DNA of 64,000 nucleotides from contig NZ_FNUJ01000012.1 of assembly GCF_900107925.1 (NCBI RefSeq), positions 124,001 to 188,000 of the forward strand, written 5' to 3'. Under the pieces are notes generated by a model. The model searched no databases, had not been told where the DNA came from, and saw only the letters and a list, made by a program, of their open reading frames with translations. The translations under genes were made by a program, and so were the position numbers. Shown piece by piece: positions 7,764 to 14,521 of the stretch (position 1 is its first letter; each line of letters opens with the position of its first letter). The stretch is from Amycolatopsis pretoriensis (lineage in GTDB: Bacteria > Actinomycetota > Actinomycetes > Mycobacteriales > Pseudonocardiaceae).

Positions 7764-8615
7764 ATGACGATCCTGGTGACCGGCGCGCGCGGGAACATCG
7801 CTCGTGCGCTGGTGAGAAAACTGCTCGAAGCCGGACACGACGTCCGCGCGGCCGGCCGCGACCCGGGCCGCGCTCGGCTGCCCACCGGGGTCGAGGTGGT
7901 CGCGGCCGACCTCGCCCGGCCGGAAAGCTGGGACGCGGCACTGGCCGGCGTCACGAAGGCGTTCCTCTACGCGGGCACTGCCGGGTTGGACGGGTTCCTG
8001 TCCCGGGCGAGCGGCCTCGCGCAGGTGGTGGTGTTGTCGGCCTTGGGCGCGGATCCGGCGTCGGCGGACGCCATCACGCGGGCTCACGGCGAAGCCGAGC
8101 AGGCCGTGCGGGATTCGGGGCTGCCGTGGACGTTCCTGCGGCCCGGCGGCTTCGCGGCCAACCGGCTGGTGTGGGCGGACTCCGTCCGCGCCGGTGTCGT
8201 GCGCGACCCGTTCCCGGAGTCGCATTCGGCATTGATCCACGAGGCGGACATCGCCGCCGTCGCCGTTCGTGCGCTGACGTCGTCCGGCCACCTCGGTGCG
8301 GCGTATTCGCTGACCGGGCCCGAGTCGCTCACGGTGCGGCAGCAGGCATCGGTGCTCGGCGAGGTGACCGGCCGGCCCGTCCGCGTCGAAACCCAGGACC
8401 TCGACGACTACCGCCGCGAGCTCACCGCGACTTTCGAGGCTCGCGGCCTCGGCCGGGTGGGCTCGGCCGAGGTGGTCGAAGCCCGGATCCGGCGGCTGGC
8501 CGCGCTGGTGGACCGGCCGCAGGCGACGACGGAGACGGCCCTGGCGGTCACCGGCCGCCCGGCCCGGGGCTTCGCCGAATGGGCCGCCGACCACGCCGGG
8601 GACTTCACGCGCTGA
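7764..8615 (+). CDS. NmrA-like NAD(P)-binding protein
   Basis: A 283-residue atypical short-chain dehydrogenase of the NmrA/NAD(P)H:quinone-reductase type. The Rossmann motif is ILVTGARGNIARALVRKLL at residues 3-21. Further marks are VVVLSALGAD, the substrate loop PWTFLRPGGFAANRL near residue 125, and SALIHEADIAAVAV. The catalytic Tyr-x3-Lys of classical SDRs is missing, so it may be a redox sensor or an isomerase/reductase of unknown substrate. The ATG at 7764 was preferred to the longer frame because homology begins exactly there. It is divergent from the MmyB-type regulator gene, and its 3' end overlaps the HxlR gene by 11 bases on the other strand. Confidence 0.85.
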   Translation: MTILVTGARGNIARALVRKLLEAGHDVRAAGRDPGRARLPTGVEVVAADLARPESWDAALAGVTKAFLYAGTAGLDGFLSRASGLAQVVVLSALGADPASADAITRAHGEAEQAVRDSGLPWTFLRPGGFAANRLVWADSVRAGVVRDPFPESHSALIHEADIAAVAVRALTSSGHLGAAYSLTGPESLTVRQQASVLGEVTGRPVRVETQDLDDYRRELTATFEARGLGRVGSAEVVEARIRRLAALVDRPQATTETALAVTGRPARGFAEWAADHAGDFTR

Positions 8616-9237
8616 GCGTTTCGCGCAGCAGCCGCCGGACGGCTTTGCGATCGCCGTCGACCGTCACGCGGCCGTCGGCGATCGCCGCGTCCAGGTCGGA
8701 CGGGACTTCGAGCAGCGCGTTCAACGTCGGCGAGTCGGTCCGGATCGTGGTGTCCGGTGCTTCGGGCTCGCCGGGCTCGACCGTCAGCCGGCCCGGTTCG
8801 GTGCGGACCGTCCACACGCGACTGTCCAGCTCGACGCGGTGGCACGCGGTCGAGCGCGGGCGGGCGAAACCGCGGAGGAACAGCAGCACGGACGTCGTGC
8901 CCAGGTGTGCCGCCGGGGGAAGGGAGAGCCGGCCGCCCCACGCGCCGAGGGCCAGCACGATCGGTTCGAGTTCGCGGCCCCAGTCCGTCAGTTCGTAGAC
9001 CGTCGAGGCCGCCGGGGGAGGCAGTTTCCGCCGTGCGACGACGCCGTGGCCCGCCAGCTCGCGGAGGCGGTCGGTGACCAGGTTCGAGCTGGCACCCGGC
9101 AGCGCACGGCGGACGTCGGAGAAGCGCTGCGGCCCCAGCAGCAGCTCGCGCACGACGAGCAGCGCCCAGCGTTCCCCGACGACGTCCAGCGCGCGGGCGA
9201 TCGTGCAGGCGTCTCCGTAGCTCCGGCTCGTCGGCAT
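8605..9237 (-). CDS. HxlR-type regulator fused to SCP2-like domain
   Basis: A 210-residue protein. Residues 1-100 form an HxlR winged helix (CTIARALDVVGERWALLVVRE, then FSDVRRALPGASSNLVTDRL and VYELTDWGRELEPIVLALG). Residues 110-210 resemble an SCP2 sterol-carrier domain (DTTIRTDSPTLNALLEVPSD, DGRVTVDGDRKAVRRLLRE). SCP2 domains bind lipids, so the fusion looks like a one-component lipid- or hydrophobe-responsive regulator (inference). It is divergent from the VOC-family gene at 9298 across a 60-base spacer holding an AT-rich inverted repeat. HxlR proteins are typically dimers that sense electrophiles or redox change through cysteine; here Cys11 is the candidate. Confidence 0.87.
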   Translation of the reverse strand: MPTSRSYGDACTIARALDVVGERWALLVVRELLLGPQRFSDVRRALPGASSNLVTDRLRELAGHGVVARRKLPPPAASTVYELTDWGRELEPIVLALGAWGGRLSLPPAAHLGTTSVLLFLRGFARPRSTACHRVELDSRVWTVRTEPGRLTVEPGEPEAPDTTIRTDSPTLNALLEVPSDLDAAIADGRVTVDGDRKAVRRLLRETLSA

Positions 9238-9259
9238 GGTTGTAATCTACTACTTGGTG

Positions 9260-9274
9260 GTTGTTTTTAACAAC
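9260..9274. promoter_or_regulatory. Inverted repeat between HxlR-SCP2 and VOC genes
   Basis: GTTGTTTTTAACAAC has 5-bp arms around an AT-rich core, which is conspicuous in this GC-rich DNA. It is flanked by TGTAAT (9241) and ACTACA (9273-9278), themselves nearly complementary. The element is placed between the two divergent starts and fits an HxlR operator overlapping both promoters. Confidence 0.6.
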
Positions 9275-9297
9275 TACAGCGGCGTACGGTGGCCGCC

Positions 9298-9666
9298 ATG
9301 GGAAATCCGGTCGTGCACTTCGAAATCATCGGTACGGACCCGGCGCGGCTGCGCGCGTACTACGGCGAGCTGTTCGGCTGGGAGTACGACACGTCGGGGC
9401 CGGTGTCGGCCCAGGTGTCGGAGGCGGGCAACTACGGCTTCGTGGAAACGGACGGCATCCCGGGCGGCGTCGGCGGCGGCGCGGAGCACGAGAGCCACGT
9501 CGTGTTCTACGTGGGTGTCCCGGACGTCGCGGCAGCGTTGGCCGAAGCCGAACGCCTCGGCGGCACCCGCCGGCTGGGCCCGGACCGCGCACCCGGGCGC
9601 GACCTGGTGGTCGCCCAGTTCACCGACCCGGAGGGCAACCTGATCGGGCTCGCCGGCCCGGCTTGA
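9298..9666 (+). CDS. VOC (glyoxalase/bleomycin-resistance-like) protein
   Basis: A 122-residue vicinal-oxygen-chelate protein. The two beta-alpha-beta-beta-beta units are seen as PVVHFEIIGTDPARLRAYYG with FGWEYD, and SHVVFYVGVPDVAAALAEAE with FTDPEGNLIGL. His7 and the final-strand region occupy typical metal-binding positions. Such proteins act as small lyases, dioxygenases or drug-binding resistance proteins; nothing here fixes the substrate. The ATG at 9298 is preferred to an upstream GTG in the same frame (9289), since homology begins with MGNPVVHFEI. It is divergent from the HxlR-SCP2 regulator gene and convergent with the next HxlR gene, whose stop is only 5 bases away. Confidence 0.88.
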   Translation: MGNPVVHFEIIGTDPARLRAYYGELFGWEYDTSGPVSAQVSEAGNYGFVETDGIPGGVGGGAEHESHVVFYVGVPDVAAALAEAERLGGTRRLGPDRAPGRDLVVAQFTDPEGNLIGLAGPA

Positions 9667-9670
9667 GAGG

Positions 9671-10036
9671 TCAGTCCGCCGCGTTGGCCCGGTCGATCTC
9701 CGCCATGTGCTCCTCGGCCCAGTTCCGCAGCGCCGCCAGGGGAACCTCCAGCGACCGGCCCAGGTCCGTGAGCCGGTAGTGGACCTTCGGCGGCACGGTC
9801 GGCTCGACGCGGCGGGAGACCAGGCCGTCGTTCGTCAGCGACCGCAACGTCACCGACAGCATCTTCTTCGAGACCCCCGGCATCCGCCGTTGCAGCTCGG
9901 CGAACCGCACCTCGCGCGGATCCGCCTCGGCCAGCACTTTGACCGCCATCGACGTCCATTTCGTACCGATCCGGTCGAGCAGCCGGCGCGTCGGGCACGC
10001 CGGGTCGAACAGGTCGCCGCGCAGGGAGGGGGTCAC
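9671..10036 (-). CDS. HxlR family transcriptional regulator
   Basis: A 121-residue single-domain HxlR regulator. CPTRRLLDRIGTKWTSMAVK is the family N-terminus and carries the conserved cysteine (Cys14) used for thiol or electrophile sensing. The winged helix follows (RFAELQRRMPGVSKKMLSVT, then LVSRRVEPTVPPKVHYRLTD and LGRSLEVPLAALRNWAEEH). It is divergent from the alpha/beta hydrolase gene at 10135, and the shared 98-base spacer holds three copies of a GGTAAC-type half-site. It probably represses that hydrolase and itself. Confidence 0.92.
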   Translation of the reverse strand: MTPSLRGDLFDPACPTRRLLDRIGTKWTSMAVKVLAEADPREVRFAELQRRMPGVSKKMLSVTLRSLTNDGLVSRRVEPTVPPKVHYRLTDLGRSLEVPLAALRNWAEEHMAEIDRANAAD

Positions 10037-10086
10037 CTGGAGCTCACCACCTGTCGGAGAAGTGCCGTCTTGGCCGGCGCGCCGAA

Positions 10087-10119
10087 GTTACCTACGGTTT
10101 TCTGGTAACCAATGGTAAC
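10087..10119. promoter_or_regulatory. GTTACC/GGTAAC half-site cluster, probable HxlR operator
   Basis: GTTACC at 10087-10092 faces GGTAAC at 10104-10109, and a further GGTAAC follows at 10114-10119, 10 bases later and so on the same helix face. The cluster lies between the divergent HxlR and hydrolase genes, 16 bases from the hydrolase ATG, where a bound repressor would block transcription. Confidence 0.68.
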
Positions 10120-10134
10120 TGCCTCGGGAGAGTC

Positions 10135-10968
10135 ATGCTGCGCGTGAACGGCATCGAAGTCGGCGTCACGATCACCGGGGAAGGGCCGGCTGTTTTACTG
10201 CTGCACGGCTTCCCGCACACCCGGCGGTTGTGGGCCGAAATCGTCCCACGTCTGGCGCGGCGCCACCGCGTCATCGCACCGGACCTGCGCGGGCTCGGCG
10301 AGTCGGAACGCCCACCGGATGGCTACGACGCGGGAACTCTCGCGGCCGACGCCGAAGCGCTCCTCGACGCCCTGGGCGAGCCGACGGCGTCCGTCGTCGG
10401 CATCGACGCGGGTGCGCCGCCCGCGTTCCTGCTGGCCATGCGACGTCCGGGGCGCGTCCGCCGGCTGGTTCTGATGGAGTCGCTGCTGGGCCGCCTCCCG
10501 GGCGCGGAGGAGTTCCTCGCGGGCGGGCCGCCGTGGTGGTTCGGGTTCCACGCCATCCCGGGACTGGCGGAGACGGTCCTGACGGGACACGAAGCGGAGT
10601 ACGTCGACTGGTTCCTCGACGCGGGTACGCGGGGCCGTGGGCTGCCGCGGGAGATCCGCGACCACTTCGTCGCCGCGTACACCGGCCGCGACGCGTTGCG
10701 TGCCGCGTTCGCGCACTACCGGGCGATGCCGGTCAGCGCCGGACAGATCGCGGACGCGGTCACGTCGGGACGGCTGGCGGTGCCCACGATGGCGATCGGA
10801 GCCCACCCGGTCGGCGACGCGCTCGCCCGCCAGCTGCGGCCGATCGCCGACGACCTGGTGACCCACTTGGTGGAGGACTGCGGCCACATCATCCCGCTCG
10901 ACCGGCCGGACGCCCTGGCCGAGCTGCTGGAACCGTTCCTTGCCGAAAAAACGACACTGGCGTCGTGA
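10135..10968 (+). CDS. Alpha/beta hydrolase with Asp nucleophile (dehalogenase/epoxide hydrolase type)
   Basis: A 277-residue alpha/beta hydrolase. HGFPHTRRLW (residues 24-33) is the oxyanion segment and DLRGLGES (50-57) the usual loop. The nucleophile elbow reads VVGIDAGA, placing Asp91 where lipases have serine. Together with His251 in CGHIIPLDRP this indicates haloacetate/haloalkane dehalogenase or epoxide hydrolase chemistry, through a covalent aspartyl ester. Most relatives have a tryptophan after the Asp (HDWG); here it is Ala92, so halide stabilisation may be weaker. Codon 21 is TTA, a rare leucine codon in such genomes. It is controlled by the divergent HxlR gene. Confidence 0.88.
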   Translation: MLRVNGIEVGVTITGEGPAVLLLHGFPHTRRLWAEIVPRLARRHRVIAPDLRGLGESERPPDGYDAGTLAADAEALLDALGEPTASVVGIDAGAPPAFLLAMRRPGRVRRLVLMESLLGRLPGAEEFLAGGPPWWFGFHAIPGLAETVLTGHEAEYVDWFLDAGTRGRGLPREIRDHFVAAYTGRDALRAAFAHYRAMPVSAGQIADAVTSGRLAVPTMAIGAHPVGDALARQLRPIADDLVTHLVEDCGHIIPLDRPDALAELLEPFLAEKTTLAS

Positions 10969-10991
10969 AGGTTCGGACTCAGGGAAGCAGT

Positions 10992-11053
10992 GTGGCCGAG
11001 CGGTGTGGCTTGGCTGGTGGTGGGCAGCGGTTGAGGTGGCCGAGCGGTGTGGC
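10992..11053. repeat. Intergenic 44-bp-period direct repeat, locus A
   Basis: GTGGCCGAGCGGTGTGGC occurs at 10992-11009 and again at 11036-11053, exactly 44 bases apart. The segments between and after are G/T-rich and degenerate (GGCTGGTGGTGGGCAGCGG and GGCTTGGTGGTGGCGGCGG). The spacer 10969-11207, between the convergent hydrolase and sigma-factor genes, holds no plausible gene. The same period is seen at 20.1 kb and 37.2 kb, though the sequence likeness of this copy to those is weaker. Confidence 0.7.
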
Positions 11054-11207
11054 CGGCTTGGTGGTGGCGGCGGTCGGGGCGGCGGGCGGCGTGGCTGGCC
11101 GGCGGTGAGTGGCGGTCGGGGCGGCTGAGCATCGCGGCCCGGCCGCCGATACGAGCCGCCGGCCTGACCGGCCACAACCGCGAACCCGGCCGGCGATCCC
11201 ACCCGCG

Positions 11208-12359
11208 TCAGCCGCGCAGCCGGGTGTTGAGCCGTGCGGCCTGCCGGGTCAAATGGTCGCGCTCGGCCAGGTTCGGCGCCTTCCCCGCTGCCTCCGAATA
11301 CAGCCGCGCCGCCGTCACCAGGTCGCCGTCGCGCTCGTGCAGATACGCCGCCACCGCCGTGTGCCGAGGCAGCGCAGCGTCCACCTCCGCGAGCGCCGCG
11401 AGCCCCGCGCGCGGGCCGTCCGCCTCTCCCACCGCCACCGCGCGGTTCAGCCGCACGACCGGGCTGTCGGTCAGCTTCGCCAGCTCGTCGTACCACTCGA
11501 CGATCTGCACCCAGTCGGTCTCGCCGGCCGTCGGCGCGTCCGCGTGCAGGGCCGCGATGGCCGCCTGGGCCTGGAACTCGCCCAGCCGGTCCTGGGCGAG
11601 CGCCGCCTGCAGGATCTCGACGCCCTCCGCGATCAGCGCGGTGTCCCACCGGCCGCGGTCCTGCTCGGCGAGCGGCACCAGGCTGCCGTCCGCCGCGGTC
11701 CGGCTCACGCGCCGCGCGTGGTGCAGCAGCATGAGCGCGAGCAGCCCGGCGACCTCCGGGTGGTCGATCGCGGCCGCGAGCTGCCGGGTCAGCCGGATGG
11801 CCTCGGCGGCCAAGTCGACGTCGCCGGAGTAGCCCTCGTTGAAGACGAGGTAGAGCACCCGCAGCACGGTCGCCACGTCGCCGGGCTGGTCGAACCGCAC
11901 GGTCCCGACCGTCCGCTTGGCCCGGCTGATCCGCTGCGCCATGGTCGCTTCGGGGACCAGGTACGCCTGCGCGATCTGCCGCGTGGTCAGCCCGCCGACC
12001 GCGCGCAGCGTCAGCGCGACCGCCGAAGACGGCGAAAGCGACGGGTGCGCGCACAGGAAGTACAGCTGGAGCGTGTCGTCCACCGTGGCCGCCGGGCCGG
12101 GCGCCGGCTCGACGTCGACGACGTCCTCACGTCGCCGTCGCGCGCTGTCCGACCGGGCCGCGTCGAGGAATTTTCGCCACGCCGCGGTGACCAGCCAGCC
12201 CTTCGGGTCGCGCGGCGGGTCGTCCGGCCAGACGCGCAACGCTTCGATCAGCGCCTCCTGCACGGCGTCCTCGGCCGAGGCGAAGTCGGCTCCGCGCCGG
12301 ACGACGATCCCGAGCACGTGCGGCGTCAGGCCGCGGAGCAGAACCTCGTCCACGCTCAC
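11208..12359 (-). CDS. ECF sigma factor, ECF42 type, second copy
   Basis: A 383-residue sigma factor with the same plan as the one at 4036: region 2 near residues 20-85 (DFASAEDAVQEALIEALRVWP), region 4 near 115-170 (TLRAVGGLTTRQIAQAYLVPEATMAQRISRAK), then the long ECF42 helical extension (VLRVLYLVFNEGYSGD, GSLVPLAEQDRGRWD, VVRLNRAVAVGEADGPRAGL). The GTG at 12359 overlaps the stop of the PPOX gene as GTGA, so translation is coupled. It is the last gene of a YCII-PPOX-sigma unit. The paralogue pair suggests duplication of the whole module; the two proteins are similar but clearly diverged. The signal that activates ECF42 factors is unknown. Confidence 0.92.
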   Translation of the reverse strand: MSVDEVLLRGLTPHVLGIVVRRGADFASAEDAVQEALIEALRVWPDDPPRDPKGWLVTAAWRKFLDAARSDSARRRREDVVDVEPAPGPAATVDDTLQLYFLCAHPSLSPSSAVALTLRAVGGLTTRQIAQAYLVPEATMAQRISRAKRTVGTVRFDQPGDVATVLRVLYLVFNEGYSGDVDLAAEAIRLTRQLAAAIDHPEVAGLLALMLLHHARRVSRTAADGSLVPLAEQDRGRWDTALIAEGVEILQAALAQDRLGEFQAQAAIAALHADAPTAGETDWVQIVEWYDELAKLTDSPVVRLNRAVAVGEADGPRAGLAALAEVDAALPRHTAVAAYLHERDGDLVTAARLYSEAAGKAPNLAERDHLTRQAARLNTRLRG

Positions 12360-12853
12360 CCCACCTTGCGCTCGTCGCGCCGGCGGACGAGCTCTTCGAC
12401 GGCCGACGGCAGCGTCGTCTCGAAGTCGATCAATTTCGCCCACGTCGGCGTGACCACGATCCGGACCATGCCGTCGTAGAGCGACCGCACGCCCGCTTCC
12501 CACTCCACGCGCTGCTCGGGCGTCATCTCGTAGGTGCCGTTGAACCGCAGGTACTCGTCCGGGATGCCGTCGACGACGTCCAGTTCGGCCGTGCCGCGGA
12601 TCAGCAGGATCTTCGGCGGGTGCACCTCGGTGTCGATCGTCAGCGCGACCGCCGGGTTGCGACGCAGCGCCGGCAGCTTCGGCGCGTTCGTCGACGTGCA
12701 CAGCACCAGCTGCGAGCCGTTCCAGGTGAACCCGATCGGGATCGAGCGCGGGGTGCCGTCGAGGGCGGTGTAGGCGAGCCGGGTCAGGTCGCGGGCCAGC
12801 AGCTCGCGGCTCAGCGGGCGGTCCAGGACTTCGTCGATGACGTTCTGGTCCAC
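12356..12853 (-). CDS. Pyridoxamine 5'-phosphate oxidase-family (split-barrel) protein
   Basis: A 165-residue flavin-binding split-barrel protein. Typical segments are LARDLTRLAYTALDGTPRSI, PIGFTWNGSQLVLCTSTNAP, LRRNPAVALTIDTEVHPPKI and the tail TPTWAKLIDFETTLPSAVEE. The family includes FMN- and F420-dependent reductases and oxidases; which cofactor is used cannot be read here. The GTG at 12853 follows the YCII stop by 4 bases, with GGAG just ahead. It is the middle gene of the second ECF42 unit and is absent from the first, so it is a candidate for the effector function of this particular module. Confidence 0.85.
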   Translation of the reverse strand: MDQNVIDEVLDRPLSRELLARDLTRLAYTALDGTPRSIPIGFTWNGSQLVLCTSTNAPKLPALRRNPAVALTIDTEVHPPKILLIRGTAELDVVDGIPDEYLRFNGTYEMTPEQRVEWEAGVRSLYDGMVRIVVTPTWAKLIDFETTLPSAVEELVRRRDERKVG

Positions 12854-12857
12854 GACG

Positions 12858-13265
12858 TCACTCCGTGATCGTGGCCGACGGGGCCCAGAACGGCCGCAGT
12901 TCGAGCCACTCCGCGACCGGTTTCCCGCCCGCGCCCGGCGCGGCCGACAGCTCCGCGGCCAGCTCGAGGGCACGCTCGTAGCTGTCGACGTCGATGACCG
13001 TCCAGCCGGCGATGAGGTCCTTCGTCTCGGCGAACGGGCCGTCGGTGACCGGCGGGCGGCCCTCACCGTCGAACCGGACGAACGTCCCGCCGGGGGTGAG
13101 CACCTGGTGCTCGACGAACTCGCCGGTCTCCTCCAGCCGCTTCCCGAAGTCCTCCATGTACTTGATGTGCGCGGAGACCTCCTCCGGCGTCCACTGGTCC
13201 ATGGGCACGTCGTTGACCGAAGCCGGGGCGCCTCGGTAGTGCTTCAGCAGCAGGTACTTGGCCAT
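12858..13265 (-). CDS. YCII-related DGPF-domain protein, second ECF42 module
   Basis: A 135-residue YCII protein with the full signature TDGPFAETKDLIAGWTVIDV near residue 75. It is homologous to the copy at 5244-5639, with the same opening MAKYLLLKHY versus MAKYMLLMSY. The ATG at 13265 is preceded by AGGAG at good distance. It is the first gene of the YCII-PPOX-sigma unit, downstream of the predicted ECF42 promoter at 13317-13344. The YCII fold has a conserved His/Asp pair in enzymatic members; activity here is unproven. Confidence 0.88.
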   Translation of the reverse strand: MAKYLLLKHYRGAPASVNDVPMDQWTPEEVSAHIKYMEDFGKRLEETGEFVEHQVLTPGGTFVRFDGEGRPPVTDGPFAETKDLIAGWTVIDVDSYERALELAAELSAAPGAGGKPVAEWLELRPFWAPSATITE

Positions 13266-13316
13266 CGTCGTTCTCCTCGGTGCGGGTGCGGCCCATCTTG
13301 GCCGCGTTCGCACCGG

Positions 13317-13344
13317 GGACGCAGCCGATGGCGCGTTCTCGACA
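13317..13344 (-). promoter_or_regulatory. Predicted ECF42 autoregulatory promoter (copy 2)
   Basis: On the minus strand TGTCGA (13344-13339) is followed after 17 bases by CGTC (13321-13318). TGTCGA is the published ECF42 -35 consensus. The flanking GA(A/C)CGCG and GGCT(C/G)CGTCC are shared with copy 1. The distance to the YCII ATG is about 52 bases. Confidence 0.75.
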
Positions 13345-13363
13345 TCGCCGCCGGAGAAAGTTT

Positions 13364-14521
13364 TCAGGCGGTCGGGCGGCCCGCGCCGGCGTAGTCGTCG
13401 CCGTCCCGGCGGTAGGAGTGGACCTGCACCGCCTGACCAGTCTGCGGCGCGTCGATCATCTGCTGGTTGCCGATGTAGAGACCGACGTGGTGGATCTTCG
13501 TCGCCGGCTCGCCGTAGAAGATCAGGTCGCCCAGCTGCGGATCGGTCACGTGCGGGACGCTGCGGAACTGCGTGTCGGCCGTGCGCATCAGCTTGACGCC
13601 GGCGCTGCCGTACGCCGCCGTCGTCAGGCCGGAGCAGTCGAAGCCCGGGTCGTTGCCGCCGGTGCCGTTGCCGCCCCAGATGTAGGGGAGGCCGATCTTG
13701 TCGATGGCGAAGTTGACCGCGCTCAGCACCGCCGCGTTCGGCGCCGCCGAGCCCTGGCCGACCGTGCCGTAGACGTTGACCGTCGCCAGCGTCCGGTGCA
13801 GGAACAGCGGCGCCGACTGCAGCTTCGCGACCGCGTCCCACCACGGCTGGCCCTGGGACAGGTCGGTCCCGCCGTCGCACAGCGCGCGGCCGGTGGTCAG
13901 CGCGGCGTCGTCGATGTTCTGGACATCGGGCTTCCCGCCCGCGTAGCTCGCCTGGTACTTCGTCCAGAGCGCGGGGGAGAGCTGCATCGGCCCGGCGGCG
14001 TTCGCCGTCGAGACGACCTTGTTGTAGAAGTCGCGCACCTCGACCGTCCCGAGCGGCTTGCCGAGCACGCCGGTCGTCCCGATCTGCCCACCCTGCGCGC
14101 GGCCGTGGTCGGACGTCACTTTTCCGACCGCGGCGAGCGTCACCCAGGAGAGGTGACAGCCTGGGATGTCCTTGCCGATTTTCGTCGTCGCCTTCGCGTA
14201 GCCGACCATCGCGCGCAGCGGGACGTCGAGCCACTGGCTGGTCTTGGACGCCCAGGCGTCGAACTCGCTCGCCTCCGGCACCTTCGGCGGCGCCGAGGTC
14301 TGCGGGGGCGTGGTCGTTTTCGGGACAGACGACGTCGGCGCCGGCGTCGACGTGACCGTCGCGGCGGCGTTCGTCGTCTCCTGCTGCTTCGGCGCGAACT
14401 GGACGCCGATCACGAGCGCGGCGGCGACCACGACCACCGCGGCCACCACCACGGCGGTTCTCCGGCGGCGCGGCTCCTTCACCGGCGCCTCTTCCGGCAC
14501 GATCTCGGGCTCGTCGCTCAC
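13364..14521 (-). CDS. Membrane-anchored NlpC/P60 wall hydrolase with transglycosylase-like domain
   Basis: A 385-residue cell-wall protein. A cytoplasmic tail (1-21, ending PRRRRT) precedes one membrane helix (22-41), then a Thr/Pro-rich linker to about residue 82. Residues 90-255 resemble actinobacterial lytic transglycosylases (PGCHLSWVTLAAVGKV, GPMQLSPALWTKY). Residues 265-385 are an NlpC/P60 peptidase with Cys296 in FDCSG and His345 in HHVGLYIG. The glutamate expected in the motif VESDHG is Thr136 here (VTSDHG), so glycan cleavage is doubtful while peptide cleavage should be intact. The GTG start overlaps the nucleoside hydrolase stop (GTGA). Confidence 0.9.
   Translation of the reverse strand: MSDEPEIVPEEAPVKEPRRRRTAVVVAAVVVVAAALVIGVQFAPKQQETTNAAATVTSTPAPTSSVPKTTTPPQTSAPPKVPEASEFDAWASKTSQWLDVPLRAMVGYAKATTKIGKDIPGCHLSWVTLAAVGKVTSDHGRAQGGQIGTTGVLGKPLGTVEVRDFYNKVVSTANAAGPMQLSPALWTKYQASYAGGKPDVQNIDDAALTTGRALCDGGTDLSQGQPWWDAVAKLQSAPLFLHRTLATVNVYGTVGQGSAAPNAAVLSAVNFAIDKIGLPYIWGGNGTGGNDPGFDCSGLTTAAYGSAGVKLMRTADTQFRSVPHVTDPQLGDLIFYGEPATKIHHVGLYIGNQQMIDAPQTGQAVQVHSYRRDGDDYAGAGRPTA

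Noticed and set aside
7686..8594. Long N-terminal extension of the MmyB-type regulator
   Set aside because: It lies antisense to the NmrA-like gene and has no recognisable domain; the GTG at 7685 is the family start.
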